Notes: generated by a model from the sequence alone, not told the origin. Counted from the stretch's first letter, positions 25,668-35,282 are shown. The stretch: 64,000 nucleotides of DNA from Winogradskyella sp. (GCF_013213835.1 NZ_JABSSU010000003.1:62001-126000), one strand, 5' to 3'. Translations and numbers: made by a program.

Positions 25668-26927
25668 TTACTCACCCATTGCAGCAATTAAAGCTGCAGA
25701 CATTCTTCTGTAAGTACCATTTTCTAAACGTTCTCTAATAGCGTCAAAAGCGTCTAAAGTTTCTTTGACATCTTCTAATGTATGTGTTGCAGTTGGAATC
25801 ATTCTTAATAAAATTAATCCTTTAGGTATAACAGGATAAACTACTATAGAACAGAATATTCCGTGATTTTCTCTTAGATCTTTAACTAATGCCATTGCTT
25901 CAGGAATGCTACCTTTTAAATACACTGGTGTCACACAACTTTGAGTAGTTCCTATATCAAAACCTCTCTCTTTTAACCCAGATTGTAATGCATTTACATT
26001 TTCCCAAAGTTTAGCCTTTAACTCTGGCATAGTGCGTAACATTTCTAAACGCTTTAATGCACCGACTGTTAATTGCATCTGTAAAGACTTTGCAAACATT
26101 TGAGAACGTAGATTATATTTTAGATAATCAATAATCTCTTTATCACCTGCTATAAAAGCACCTGTACTTGCTAAGGATTTTGCGAATGTTGCAAAATACA
26201 CATCTATATCATCTTGTACACCTTGCTCCTCACCTGCTCCAGCACCAGTTTTCCCTAAAGTACCAAAACCATGAGCATCATCAACAAGAAGTCTAAAGTT
26301 GAATTTCTTTTTTAATTCTACAATTTCTTTTAATCTTCCTTGCTCACCACGCATACCAAATACACCTTCAGAAATCACAAGAATTCCACCACCTGTTTGC
26401 TCGGCCATTTTCGTAGCGCGTTCAAGATTTTTCTCTAAGCTTTCAATATCATTATGCTTATACGTAAAACGCTTGCCCATGTGTAATCTTACACCATCTA
26501 TAATACATGCATGAGAATCCACATCATAAACTATAATGTCATCTTTAGCAACAAGTGCATCAATAGTAGACATGATTCCTTGATAACCAAAGTTTAATAA
26601 ATATGCAGCTTCTTTACTTACAAAATCAGCCAATTCATTTTGCAATTTTTCGTGAAGATCTGTATGTCCAGACATCATTCTTGCTCCCATCGGATAAGCA
26701 GATCCATATTTGGCAGCAGCCTCTGCATCAACTTTCCTTACCTCCGGATGGTTTGCAAGACCTAGGTAATCGTTAATACTCCAAGTTATAACATCTTTTC
26801 CTTGAAATTTCATTCTGTTAGAAATTTCACCCTCCAATTTCGGAAAAACAAAATACCCTTCAGCCTGAGAAGCCCACTTCCCTAACGGTCCTTTGTCTTT
26901 GTAAATTTTATCAAATAAGTCCTTCAT
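25668..26927 (-). CDS. Alpha-oxoamine synthase family enzyme; candidate cysteate acyltransferase/serine palmitoyltransferase
   Basis: 419 residues, fold-type I PLP enzyme. INDYLGLANHPEV at 51-63, DVDSHACIIDG with the cofactor-stacking His139, VDDAHGFGTLGKTG at 215-228, and the Schiff-base lysine Lys250 in TFAKSLASTGAF. These fit the family condensing acyl-CoA with an amino acid (8-amino-7-oxononanoate synthase, KBL, serine palmitoyltransferase). No biotin genes are nearby. In Flavobacterium a member of this family makes the capnine (sulfonolipid) base from cysteate and fatty acyl-CoA; the adjacent cysteine-synthase-like gene fits that reading. Distinguishing cysteate from serine as substrate is not possible here. 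Confidence 0.85.
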   Translation of the reverse strand: MKDLFDKIYKDKGPLGKWASQAEGYFVFPKLEGEISNRMKFQGKDVITWSINDYLGLANHPEVRKVDAEAAAKYGSAYPMGARMMSGHTDLHEKLQNELADFVSKEAAYLLNFGYQGIMSTIDALVAKDDIIVYDVDSHACIIDGVRLHMGKRFTYKHNDIESLEKNLERATKMAEQTGGGILVISEGVFGMRGEQGRLKEIVELKKKFNFRLLVDDAHGFGTLGKTGAGAGEEQGVQDDIDVYFATFAKSLASTGAFIAGDKEIIDYLKYNLRSQMFAKSLQMQLTVGALKRLEMLRTMPELKAKLWENVNALQSGLKERGFDIGTTQSCVTPVYLKGSIPEAMALVKDLRENHGIFCSIVVYPVIPKGLILLRMIPTATHTLEDVKETLDAFDAIRERLENGTYRRMSAALIAAMGE

Positions 26928-27002
26928 AAATAACGGTTGCTATTACTTGTGCCTGCACTGTTTTGTACTCACACCTTAAGTTAGTTAATCTAGTTCAGTT
27001 GG

Positions 27003-27039
27003 CAAAATTAGGTAATATTATGATGATAGCATAATATTA
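27003..27039 (-). promoter_or_regulatory. Promoter with operator-like inverted repeat for the alpha-oxoamine synthase gene
   Basis: Minus-strand TAATTTTG (27003-27010) matches TAnnTTTG. Directly upstream on that strand, at 27013-27039, is an inverted repeat TAATATTATG/CATAATATTA with a 7-bp spacer, placed in the -12 to -40 region where a repressor or activator would bind. The arm core is shared with the sigma-factor inverted repeat. Confidence 0.55.
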
Positions 27040-27070
27040 TTCCATTAACTATTAACCGACTTTTAAACAT

Positions 27071-27102
27071 AAAAAAACCTATCATTTAACGTGATAGGTT
27101 CT
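27071..27102 (-). terminator. Terminator of the cysteine-synthase-like gene
   Basis: Nine-base stem AACCTATCA/TGATAGGTT with a T7 run on the minus strand, 20 nt after the stop codon at 27122. Confidence 0.85.
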
Positions 27103-27121
27103 TGTTTATTAGTTCGTTAGC

Positions 27122-28159
27122 TTATTTAATATACTCTATCGGAGCATGTACTTCATTCTGACTATCAAAAAATCCTTGATCTTCCATCCATTTGTCATTA
27201 TAAACTTTACTCATATATCGAGAACCGTGATCTGGAAAAACAACGACAATTTTATCAGAATTTTTAAATTCACCTTGCTCATTAAGTTGCTTTAATGCCT
27301 GCATCGCCGCACCACTTGTATAACCTACAAAAAGACCTTCAGTTCTTGAAATTTCTCTTGCAGTATGGGCACTTTCTTCATCGGTTACTTTAACAAACTT
27401 GTCGATTAAATCAAAGTCTGTTGCCGTTGGAATAAGATTTTTTCCTAATCCTTCTATACGGTATGGGTAAATTTCTTTTTCGTCGAACTCTCTAGTTTCA
27501 TGATATTTCTTTAGTACAGAACCATAAGCATCAACACCAATTATTTTAACCTCAGGATTTTGTTCTTTAAGATATTTAGCAATACCAGATATTGTTCCAC
27601 CTGTACCACTACACGCCACTAAATGCGTGATTTTACCTTCAGTCTGATTCCATATTTCCGGTCCGGTTGATTTATAATGCGCATCAATATTTAACTCATT
27701 AAAATATTGATTTATATAAATAGATCCTTTAATCTCGTCATGCAAACGTTTTGCTACCTGATAATATGATCTCGGATCATCAGCCTTAACGTGCGCTGGG
27801 CAAACATATACTTTTGCACCCATTGACTTTAACATATCTATTTTGTCTGCCGAAGACTTTGAACTTACAGCAAGAATACATTCATAGCCTTTTAAAATAC
27901 TCACCATTGCAATACTAAAACCGGTATTACCCGAGGTTGTCTCAATGATTGTATCTCCAGGAGTTAAAATTCCCTTGCGCTCAGCTTCTTCAATAATATG
28001 TAATGCTATTCTATCTTTGGAAGAGTGACCAGGATTGAAGGCTTCTACTTTAGCATAAAACTCACCATCAAAATCTTTGGTCATTTGATTTAGTTTAATA
28101 AGCGGTGTACTACCTATCAGTTGTAATACATTATTAAACACATTTTTGTTTTTGTCCAT
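27122..28159 (-). CDS. Cysteine synthase/cystathionine beta-synthase-like PLP enzyme
   Basis: 345 residues, fold-type [13 protein letters not shown] at 14-24, NPGHSSKDR with Schiff-base Lys48, TTSGNTG at 74-80, GTGGTISG at 185-192 and [10 protein letters not shown] near 282. Forms or uses an aminoacrylate from serine, O-acetylserine or O-phosphoserine. The acceptor could be sulfide (cysteine), homocysteine or sulfite (cysteate). The neighbour on the same strand is the alpha-oxoamine synthase, so cysteate production for sulfonolipids is a plausible role (inference). It has its own promoter and terminator. No CBS regulatory domain. Confidence 0.88.
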   Translation of the reverse strand: MDKNKNVFNNVLQLIGSTPLIKLNQMTKDFDGEFYAKVEAFNPGHSSKDRIALHIIEEAERKGILTPGDTIIETTSGNTGFSIAMVSILKGYECILAVSSKSSADKIDMLKSMGAKVYVCPAHVKADDPRSYYQVAKRLHDEIKGSIYINQYFNELNIDAHYKSTGPEIWNQTEGKITHLVACSGTGGTISGIAKYLKEQNPEVKIIGVDAYGSVLKKYHETREFDEKEIYPYRIEGLGKNLIPTATDFDLIDKFVKVTDEESAHTAREISRTEGLFVGYTSGAAMQALKQLNEQGEFKNSDKIVVVFPDHGSRYMSKVYNDKWMEDQGFFDSQNEVHAPIEYIK

Positions 28160-28204
28160 AAATGTTAGTTAATGAGAGTAACTTTTATATACTCTAAAAC
28201 CCCA

Positions 28205-28212
28205 CAAAACTA
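28205..28212 (-). promoter_or_regulatory. -7 element for the cysteine-synthase-like gene
   Basis: Minus-strand TAGTTTTG matches TAnnTTTG, 45 nt before the ATG. The leader contains a small AGAGTA/TACTCT inverted repeat (28175-28195). Confidence 0.5.
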
Positions 28213-28227
28213 ATCAATTTTTTTTAA

Positions 28228-30288
28228 TTACTCATAAATACCTTCTAAATCTAAAAGAAATGCAAATTCTTCTGCATCTTCCTTTAAACTTTCGAATCTT
28301 CCAGAAGCACCTCCATGACCGGCATCCATATTAGTTCTAAGTAAAATCTTATTAGAATCTGTTTTTAAATCTCTTAATTTTGCTACCCATTTTGTCGGTT
28401 CCCAATACTGTACTTGTGAATCATGAAGACCAGAGGTCACTAACATATTTGGATAATTTTGTCCTGTTACATTATCATAAGGTGAATAAGACTTCATATA
28501 ATTATAAAAGGTCTCTTCGTTAGGATTTCCCCATTCATCATATTCCCCAGTTGTTAAAGGAATAGAATCATCCAACATTGTTGTTACCACATCCACAAAA
28601 GGTACAGAGGCTACCACACCATTATATAAATGAGGAGCTTCGTTAACAATAACACCCATTAATAATCCACCTGCACTTCCACCCATTGCATATAGATGTT
28701 TAGCGGATGTATATTCCATAGAAATTAAATACTTAGAACATGCTACAAAATCTGTAAAAGTGTTTTTCTTATTTAGAAGCTTTCCATCGTTATACCAATC
28801 TCGCCCTAAATATTCACCACCTCTGACATGAGCTATAACATATATAAAGCCTCTATCTAATAAACTTAATCGGATGGTTGAGAAATAGGGATCTACGGTA
28901 GAACCATAACTACCATATGCATATTGTAACAATGGATTTTTACCGTCCATAGTTATTCCTTTTCTGTAAACCATAGACATAGGAATTTTGGTACCATCAT
29001 CTGCCGTTGCCCAAATACGCTTAGAAGTGTAATTTTCTTTTTTAAACTTACCTCCTAAAACTTCTTGCTCTTTTAAAACTTTTTTAGATTTAGTGTTCAT
29101 GTTAAATTCTATAACAGAAGCTGGTGTTGTTAAAGAATTATAGGCATATCTAAGTACGTCTGTATCAAATTCAACATTGGTAGTTGTGTAAGCAGTATAA
29201 GTTTCACTATTAAAAGGTAAATAGTATTCTTCGTTTGTGAAAGATGAAATAATTCGAATTTCATTTAGTCCATTTTCTCTTTCACTAACGACCAAAAAGT
29301 CCTTAAATATATCTATGTTTTCAATTAAAACAGACGCTCTATGTGCTATTACTTCCTGCCAATTTTCAATGTTCCTCTCATTTTCCTTACAACGCATTAA
29401 TTTAAAATTAGTGGCATTATCTTTATTTGTAAGTATGTAGAAATAATTCTCAAAATGTGAAATACTATATTCTAATGCTCTAACTCTCGGGCAAAAAACC
29501 TCAAAGTTGCCATTAGGTTTATCAGCATTAAGAATATGATATTCATTAGTAAGTGTACTGTAGCAAGCTATAATGATGTATTTTCTAGACTTTGACTTGT
29601 ACACGGTAGCACCAAAAGTATCGTCAGATTCTTCGTAAACAAGTGTGTCTGAGTTTTGCCCTAAGGAATGTTTAAAAATTTGAAATGCTCTTAATGTTAC
29701 TGGGTCCTTCTTGGTGTAAAACAATGTTTTGTTGTCATTAGCCCAAGACGAAGATCCAGTTGTATTTTCTATAGCTTCAGACTTGACCTCATCAGTTGCA
29801 ATAGTTTTAATATGAATAGTGTACTGTCTTCGACCCGTGGTATCAATACCGTAAGAAACCAACTTATTATCTGGACTAATACTTATTCCAACCAATCTAA
29901 AGTAGGAATGTCCTTCTGCCATAACATTACAATCAAAGAGCAACTCTTCTTCTGCTTCTAAAGATTCTTTTTTACGAGAATAAATAGGATAATCTTTACC
30001 TTTTTCAAATTTAGTGATGTACCAATAACCATTATACTTATAGGGAACCGAGGAATCATCTTCTTTGATTCTTGATTTCATCTCTTCAAACAGGTTTTCT
30101 TGAAAACTCTTCGTATGCGTTAGAATTTTATCGCAATAAGTATTTTCTTCATTCAAATACTGAATAACTTCAGGATTTTCTTTGTCGTTTATCCAGAAAT
30201 AGTCATCAATTCTTAAATCATTGTGTTTCTGTAGCTTTTGCGGAACCTTTTTAGCTCTAGGTGCTTCCAGATTATAAGTTTTATTCAT
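28228..30288 (-). CDS. ptrB: S9 family prolyl oligopeptidase (oligopeptidase B type)
   Basis: 686 residues from the ATG at 30286-30288 ([16 protein letters not shown]); an in-frame ATG at 30321 adds 11 residues without conservation. N-terminal beta-propeller with [15 protein letters not shown]-terminal alpha/beta hydrolase: [26 protein letters not shown], nucleophile [10 protein letters not shown], and the His of DAGHGG near the end. The Asp lies in the [13 protein letters not shown] region. Cytoplasmic cleavage of short peptides after basic residues is typical for oligopeptidase B. Complete length. Divergent from ybaB. Confidence 0.92.
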   Translation of the reverse strand: MNKTYNLEAPRAKKVPQKLQKHNDLRIDDYFWINDKENPEVIQYLNEENTYCDKILTHTKSFQENLFEEMKSRIKEDDSSVPYKYNGYWYITKFEKGKDYPIYSRKKESLEAEEELLFDCNVMAEGHSYFRLVGISISPDNKLVSYGIDTTGRRQYTIHIKTIATDEVKSEAIENTTGSSSWANDNKTLFYTKKDPVTLRAFQIFKHSLGQNSDTLVYEESDDTFGATVYKSKSRKYIIIACYSTLTNEYHILNADKPNGNFEVFCPRVRALEYSISHFENYFYILTNKDNATNFKLMRCKENERNIENWQEVIAHRASVLIENIDIFKDFLVVSERENGLNEIRIISSFTNEEYYLPFNSETYTAYTTTNVEFDTDVLRYAYNSLTTPASVIEFNMNTKSKKVLKEQEVLGGKFKKENYTSKRIWATADDGTKIPMSMVYRKGITMDGKNPLLQYAYGSYGSTVDPYFSTIRLSLLDRGFIYVIAHVRGGEYLGRDWYNDGKLLNKKNTFTDFVACSKYLISMEYTSAKHLYAMGGSAGGLLMGVIVNEAPHLYNGVVASVPFVDVVTTMLDDSIPLTTGEYDEWGNPNEETFYNYMKSYSPYDNVTGQNYPNMLVTSGLHDSQVQYWEPTKWVAKLRDLKTDSNKILLRTNMDAGHGGASGRFESLKEDAEEFAFLLDLEGIYE

Positions 30289-30364
30289 TAGTGTTTTCGA
30301 TAGTCTAAAAAATGAGCGCAATTTACTAATTTTACGCCTTATTAATTCTAAAATTTATAATCCT

Positions 30365-30688
30365 ATGTTTGGTGATATGATGGGAATGATGAGCAAACTT
30401 AAGGAAGCTCAGAAAAAAGTTGAAGAAACGAAAGAACGATTAAATAGTGTCCTTATTGACGAGTCAAGTAGTGACGAAAAATTAAAGGTAAGCATCACAG
30501 CCAATAGAACCATTAAATCTATTGAAATAGATGATAATCTACTTGAAGATAAAGAAATGCTTGAAGATTATTTAATTCTAACCATTAATAAAGCTATTGA
30601 ACGCGCTACCACTATTCATGAAACTGAAGTTGCATCTGTAGCAAAAGCTGGAATGCCTAATATACCTGGTATGGATATGTTTAAATAA
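30365..30688 (+). CDS. YbaB/EbfC family nucleoid-associated protein
   Basis: 107 residues. [22 protein letters not shown] helix, central [16 protein letters not shown] and C-terminal helix ending [13 protein letters not shown]. Dimeric DNA-binding protein, about the usual size. In many bacteria it sits next to recR; not so here. A loose stem-loop follows the stop. Confidence 0.92.
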   Translation: MFGDMMGMMSKLKEAQKKVEETKERLNSVLIDESSSDEKLKVSITANRTIKSIEIDDNLLEDKEMLEDYLILTINKAIERATTIHETEVASVAKAGMPNIPGMDMFK

Positions 30689-30737
30689 GGTATTTATAAA
30701 CTTAGGGCTCTCGTTTTATCTATAAAAAATACCTTTT
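30687..30737 (+). terminator. Weak possible terminator after ybaB
   Basis: AAGGTATTT (30687-30695) pairs with AAATACCTT (30727-30735), followed by TT, but the loop is 31 nt, so it is weak. Confidence 0.35.
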
Positions 30738-30800
30738 GTCTATTCGTCTATTATTTGTAGAAATTCAACAATTAATTTCATTAACACTTTCTTAAACAAA

Positions 30801-30808
30801 TATATTTG
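30801..30808 (+). promoter_or_regulatory. -7 element for the lipoprotein gene
   Basis: TATATTTG matches TAnnTTTG, 28 nt before the ATG at 30837. Confidence 0.55.
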
Positions 30809-30836
30809 GTTCGCTATTAACTAAAGATAATCAATT

Positions 30837-31967
30837 ATGAAGCAATTATTTAGAGTATTAACTTTATGTCTCTTAATTTCATTCACCTCTTGTCAGAATG
30901 AAAGCACAGATGACACAAATCAAAATCCTGAATTAAGAGTCGTTGACGGTATTGTTGTTGGAGACGGTGAGGAGGATAAAGAATTAATGTTTAACAAATC
31001 TAGTGAGATTTTAATGAAATCCACTGGAAATGCATCTAACTGCGACTATCTTGTTAACGGAGATGATTTACCTAGTTCTGTAAGTATCACTACTACAGCA
31101 AAACCTGGGTCTGAAGGTTATTTCTCAATAAACATTAATGATTCAACAGATGTTCTAGCAGGATCTGACATACCTGCCTGGTGTGTAGATGTAGATTTAG
31201 GTTTGGGCGCTAATGAAACACACGATTTTACAGTTTATTCTTCGTATGAACCTCTACCTAGTGGTGCATTTGAACATCCAGAAAATTTTGACAAGGTAAA
31301 TTGGTTATTAAACCAAACTATCATTGGCGAAAATAGTCCAAACGGTCTTGGAGCTTATACCTTTGGACATATTCAATATGCTATTTGGGATTTAATTGAT
31401 GACTTTAACTGTAATTCTTGTACATACTTAACTGACCCAATTGGAAATTGGAACTCCAATGGTAATGATATCGCAATGGGACAAGAACTTGTTAATTTAG
31501 CAAAGAATAACGGTGCTGGATTTACCCCACAATGCGGTGATAAGGTTGGTGTTGTATTAATTCCTAATAACGACAAACAGCCATTAATTATAATGAAAGA
31601 TTTACCTGAACCTGAAGTGTGTAACGATTGTTTAGGAAAAGTAAATAACATTACATTTAAATGGGATTGGCCTCATGATTGGAGAGTAAGACTGTATCAA
31701 CGATATAAGAAAACATGTTATGCTGTTAAGATTTTCGATGATGTTGTTGGACAAGATGATTTAATGTCGGTTAGTGGCGCAAATCCAAATGGTACTTTTG
31801 GAAAATGGATTTATGTATACGTTGGTAACTGTTATTACACTAAATTTAAAACAAACTGTAGCTTTAACATTGGGCCAGGATATAAACGTGGTGTTGTTGA
31901 AGTTGTAAGTGGAACAAGTACTCAAGGTGGTGAACTATGTGAGTATGAATATCAACACTGTTGGTAA
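30837..31967 (+). CDS. Surface lipoprotein with thioester-domain-like region
   Basis: 376 residues. Lipoprotein signal with lipobox LISFTSC and Cys19. The middle part (about 85-235) reads like a thioester adhesin domain: PAWCVDVD with Cys116, then DKVNWLLNQ and GHIQYAIWDLID with Gln180. In Gram-positive thioester domains a Cys and the Gln of a TQxAIW-type motif form an internal thioester that bonds to host surfaces. The C-terminal 110 residues contain seven cysteines and many aromatic residues, probably disulfide-linked and exported. The similarity is by motif spacing only. Monocistronic, with promoter and terminator. Function is not known. Confidence 0.75.
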   Translation: MKQLFRVLTLCLLISFTSCQNESTDDTNQNPELRVVDGIVVGDGEEDKELMFNKSSEILMKSTGNASNCDYLVNGDDLPSSVSITTTAKPGSEGYFSININDSTDVLAGSDIPAWCVDVDLGLGANETHDFTVYSSYEPLPSGAFEHPENFDKVNWLLNQTIIGENSPNGLGAYTFGHIQYAIWDLIDDFNCNSCTYLTDPIGNWNSNGNDIAMGQELVNLAKNNGAGFTPQCGDKVGVVLIPNNDKQPLIIMKDLPEPEVCNDCLGKVNNITFKWDWPHDWRVRLYQRYKKTCYAVKIFDDVVGQDDLMSVSGANPNGTFGKWIYVYVGNCYYTKFKTNCSFNIGPGYKRGVVEVVSGTSTQGGELCEYEYQHCW

Positions 31968-31996
31968 AATATTAAAATAAAAAACTTAATAGCAAT

Positions 31997-32030
31997 AAAA
32001 AGAGAGATACTTATGTATCTCTCTTTTTTA
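31997..32030. terminator. Bidirectional terminator
   Basis: Fourteen-base perfect stem (31997-32010 with 32015-32028), loop TTAT, with A and T runs. Between the lipoprotein gene and ltaE. Confidence 0.92.
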
Positions 32031-32051
32031 TTTATAAGATTCTTCAAAAAC

Positions 32052-33071
32052 TTAGATATTTCTCAATGTAGTTATTAATTTATTATGCATCTCATCAGTA
32101 TAATCTATATGAGTTACCATTCTCAATTTATTACTCCCCATTCCAATAATAAAAATATTATTGGCATTTAATTTTTCTATAAAATCATTTTCACCTACTC
32201 TATCATTCAACTCAAAAATAATAATATTTGTTTCTAAGGGTTCAACTTTCTTTATCAATGAAAGTTCAGAAAGCGTCTCACCTATTTCGATAGCTTTTTT
32301 ATGATCTTCTGTTAATCTATCAATATGATTTTCTAAAGCATATAAACCGGCAGCAGCCATATAACCTACCTGTCGCATTCCACCTCCAAATATTTTACGA
32401 ATTCTAATAGCGTTTTGCATTAACTCATTATCACCTATAAGTACGGAACCCATTGGACATCCTAAACCTTTACTCAAACAAACCGAAATAGTATCAAATA
32501 GTTCACCATATTGTTTTGGTGATTCACCTTTAGCTATAAGTGCATTCCATAATCTAGCACCATCTAAATGATATCCGAGGTTATGTTTATCTGCTACCTT
32601 TCGTATGCGTTGCAACTCTTCAAAATCCCAACAAGCTCCTCCACCTTTATTAGTAGTGTTTTCAATCGCTATTAAGGATGTTAGTGGACTATGATAAAAA
32701 TCTGGTGGATTTATTGATGCTTCTGCTTGTTCTGCTGTAAACATACCTCTATGGCCATTTATTAATTTACATGAAATTCCACTATTAAATGACGCACCTC
32801 CACCTTCATAATTATATATATGAGCATATTTATCACAAATAACTTGTTCGCCTGGATTAGTGTGTAATTTTAAAGCTGCTTGGTTGGCCATACTACCTGT
32901 TGGAAAAAACAACGCCATGTCTTTCCCAAACATTTTAGCGAGTCTTTCTTCTAGTTCATTTACCGATGGATCTTCTTTATACACATCATCTCCTACATCA
33001 GCAGATAACATTGCGTCTAACATTTCTTTTGTAGGCTTTGTTACTGTATCACTTCTTAAATCAATAATCAT
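32052..33071 (-). CDS. ltaE: Low-specificity L-threonine aldolase
   Basis: 339 residues, fold-type I PLP enzyme. DLRSDTVTKPTKEM at 4-17 (phosphate and substrate binding), IENTTNKGGG near 136-145, HLDGARLWNA near 168-177, and Schiff-base Lys201 in SVCLSKGLGCPMGS. Cleaves L-threonine or allo-threonine to glycine and acetaldehyde in the cytoplasm. Typical length and complete. Divergent from prfB with a shared promoter region. Confidence 0.93.
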   Translation of the reverse strand: MIIDLRSDTVTKPTKEMLDAMLSADVGDDVYKEDPSVNELEERLAKMFGKDMALFFPTGSMANQAALKLHTNPGEQVICDKYAHIYNYEGGGASFNSGISCKLINGHRGMFTAEQAEASINPPDFYHSPLTSLIAIENTTNKGGGACWDFEELQRIRKVADKHNLGYHLDGARLWNALIAKGESPKQYGELFDTISVCLSKGLGCPMGSVLIGDNELMQNAIRIRKIFGGGMRQVGYMAAAGLYALENHIDRLTEDHKKAIEIGETLSELSLIKKVEPLETNIIIFELNDRVGENDFIEKLNANNIFIIGMGSNKLRMVTHIDYTDEMHNKLITTLRNI

Positions 33072-33121
33072 TATTATGTCATTTTTATGAAGATAAAACT
33101 ACACATTTTAAAAATCCAATT

Positions 33122-33129
33122 CAAAATTA
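33122..33129 (-). promoter_or_regulatory. ltaE: -7 element of ltaE
   Basis: Minus-strand TAATTTTG matches TAnnTTTG, 50 nt before the ltaE ATG. Confidence 0.45.
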
Positions 33130-33150
33130 TGGGAATGAAATGATGCATAT

Positions 33151-33158
33151 TATATTTG
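33151..33158 (+). promoter_or_regulatory. prfB: -7 element of prfB
   Basis: TATATTTG matches TAnnTTTG, 18 nt before the prfB ATG at 33177. Confidence 0.55.
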
Positions 33159-33176
33159 CTAGAAACTAAAACATAT

Positions 33177-34287
33177 ATGATAACTTCCGATCAAATTAAA
33201 GATCTTAATTCCCGTCTAGACAAACTTAGACAGTATCTTTGACTTAGATGCTAAACTTATAGAAATCGCTAACGAAGAAGAACAGACGTTCGACCCAAAC
33301 TTTTGGAACGACTCAAAAAAAGCCGAACAGGTAATGAAATCCTTAAGAGAGAAAAAAAGTTGGGTAAAAGATTATAACACTGCTAAAACATTATCTGAAG
33401 ACTTAGAAGTCATTTACGAATTTTATAAAGAAGATGAAGCCACTCAAGAAGATGTAGAATATCGCTTTGAACAAGCTACAAATTCCCTCGAAAAATTAGA
33501 GTTTAAAAACATGCTTTCGGATGAAGGCGATAGCTTAAGCGCTGTACTACAAATTACTGCTGGTGCTGGTGGCACCGAGAGCTGCGATTGGGCAAGTATG
33601 CTTATGCGTATGTATTTAATGTATGCTGAAAAAAGTGGTTTTAAAATCAAAGAATTGAATCATCAAGAAGGTGATGTCGCTGGCATAAAAACAGTAACCC
33701 TAGAGATTGAAGGCGACTATGCTTTTGGTTGGCTTAAGGGTGAAAATGGTGTGCATCGTTTAGTTAGAATTTCACCATTTGACAGTAACGCAAAGCGTCA
33801 TACAAGTTTTGCTTCAGTTTATGTTTACCCTTTGGTTGACGATTCAATTGAAATTGAAATAAATCCAGCAGATATTGAAATTACAACAGCACGTTCTAGT
33901 GGTGCAGGTGGACAAAATGTAAACAAAGTAGAAACTAAAGTTCAGCTATTACATAAACCAACCGGTATACAAATACAATGTTCAGAAACACGTTCGCAGC
34001 ACGATAACCGTGCCAGAGCAATGCAGATGTTAAAATCTCAATTGTATGAAATTGAACTTCAGAAACAAATGGCACAACGCGAAGATATAGAGGCGAGTAA
34101 AATGAAAATTGAATGGGGAAGCCAAATTCGTAACTATGTAATGCATCCTTATAAATTAGTAAAAGATGTACGATCTGCTCATGAATCTGGTAATGTAGAT
34201 GCCGTTATGAATGGTGATTTAGAACCATTTTTAAAGGCCTACCTTATGATGATGGGACAAAAAGAAGAAAACCCAAGTAACTTGTAA
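33177..34287 (+). CDS. prfB: Peptide chain release factor 2, programmed +1 frameshift
   Basis: The ATG at 33177 opens 21 codons ending TAT CTT, then TGA at 33240-33242 followed by C. A +1 shift on CTT T continues at GAC 33241, giving a product of about 369 residues. CTT TGA C is the conserved autoregulatory site: slow termination by scarce RF2 favours the shift. Downstream the protein has the RF2 anticodon-like motif SPF ([14 protein letters not shown]) and the GGQ motif in [13 protein letters not shown] that triggers peptidyl-tRNA hydrolysis. Without the shift the reading frame seems to start only at an internal ATG (33334). The next gene starts immediately after the stop. Confidence 0.95.
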
Positions 34288-34905
34288 ATGAAAAGTATTG
34301 ATACCATAATTTTCGATTTAGGTGGTGTTTTAATAGACTGGAATCCAGAATATGTTTTTCTTGATGTTTTTAATGGTAACAGAGAAAAAATGCAATGGTT
34401 TTTTGATAATATTTGCACATCCGATTGGAACGAAAACCAAGATGCTGGCTATCCGCTTCAACAAGCTACAGAAGACCTTGTTAATTTATATCCTGAGTAC
34501 GAAGAACATATTAGAATGTTCTATGGTCGCTGGGAAGAAATGCTTGGTGATGCTATAGAAGGAACTGTTGATATTCTAAGAAGTTTTATTGACAATCCAG
34601 ACTATAAAGTTGTGGCCTTAACAAATTGGAGTCACGAAACTTTTCCTATTGCTTTAGAGCGCTTTGAGTTCTTACATTGGTTTGAAGGCATTCTTGTTTC
34701 TGGTGAAGAAAAAACACGTAAACCTTTTAAAGAAATTTATGAGTTAACACTTAACCGCTTTAATATAAAAGCAGAAAAGGCTATCTTTATAGATGATAAT
34801 TTAAGAAATATTGAAGCTGCGATAGAGCTTGGTATTAATGGCATACATTTTGAAACACCAGAACAGTTGCTTGACGAATTAAAGACGTATTCAATAACTA
34901 TTTAA
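34288..34905 (+). CDS. HAD superfamily hydrolase
   Basis: 205 residues. Motif I DLGGVLIDW (FDLGGVL with the DxG variant, catalytic first Asp), motif II LTNWS, motif III Lys near RKPFKEIYE, motif IV FIDDNLRNIEAA. Phosphatase or haloacid-dehalogenase-like, cytoplasmic; substrate unknown. The ATG directly follows the prfB stop, so translation is probably coupled. Confidence 0.88.
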   Translation: MKSIDTIIFDLGGVLIDWNPEYVFLDVFNGNREKMQWFFDNICTSDWNENQDAGYPLQQATEDLVNLYPEYEEHIRMFYGRWEEMLGDAIEGTVDILRSFIDNPDYKVVALTNWSHETFPIALERFEFLHWFEGILVSGEEKTRKPFKEIYELTLNRFNIKAEKAIFIDDNLRNIEAAIELGINGIHFETPEQLLDELKTYSITI

Positions 34906-34939
34906 AATAAGATTCCTGCTTTATCGGGAAAATATATAT

Positions 34940-35281
34940 ATGATTACAATTTATCACAACCCAAGATGTAGAAAATCTAGAGAAGGCTTAGAGATTTTAG
35001 AGTCTTCTGGTAAAAACTTTGAAATTGTAAAATATCTAGATGAACATTTAAATGAAGACACTTTGAAAGCTATAATCAAAAAATTAGGTATTGCACCAAT
35101 AGATTTAGTTAGAAAGAATGAAGCTATTTGGAAGTCAGACTATAAAGGAAAAGATTTATCAGATAGCCATATTATTAAAGCAATGGTAAATCATCCCAAA
35201 TTGATAGAACGACCAATTGTCGTAAATAATAATAAAGCTGTGGTTGGAAGACCCCCAGAAAATATTAAAAACATTATCTAG
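34940..35281 (+). CDS. ArsC/YfgD-type arsenate-reductase-like protein
   Basis: 113 residues, the usual size. HNPRCRKSREGLEIL has the N-terminal Cys of the ArsC family (CxxSR), then IVKYLDE, and NHPKLIERPIVV with the substrate Arg. These proteins are thioredoxin-fold; many are not true arsenate reductases. No ars genes are near. A degenerate palindromic repeat is just upstream. The next gene's ATG is one base after this stop. Confidence 0.85.
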   Translation: MITIYHNPRCRKSREGLEILESSGKNFEIVKYLDEHLNEDTLKAIIKKLGIAPIDLVRKNEAIWKSDYKGKDLSDSHIIKAMVNHPKLIERPIVVNNNKAVVGRPPENIKNII

Positions 35282-35282
35282 T

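Noticed and set aside
33240..33242. In-frame TGA in prfB as a sign of a broken gene
   Set aside because: CTTTGAC at this position is the conserved RF2 programmed frameshift; the downstream frame is complete with SPF and GGQ motifs.
34940..35281. Arsenic resistance locus
   Set aside because: The ArsC-like protein stands alone with prfB and HAD genes; no arsR, arsB or acr3 nearby.
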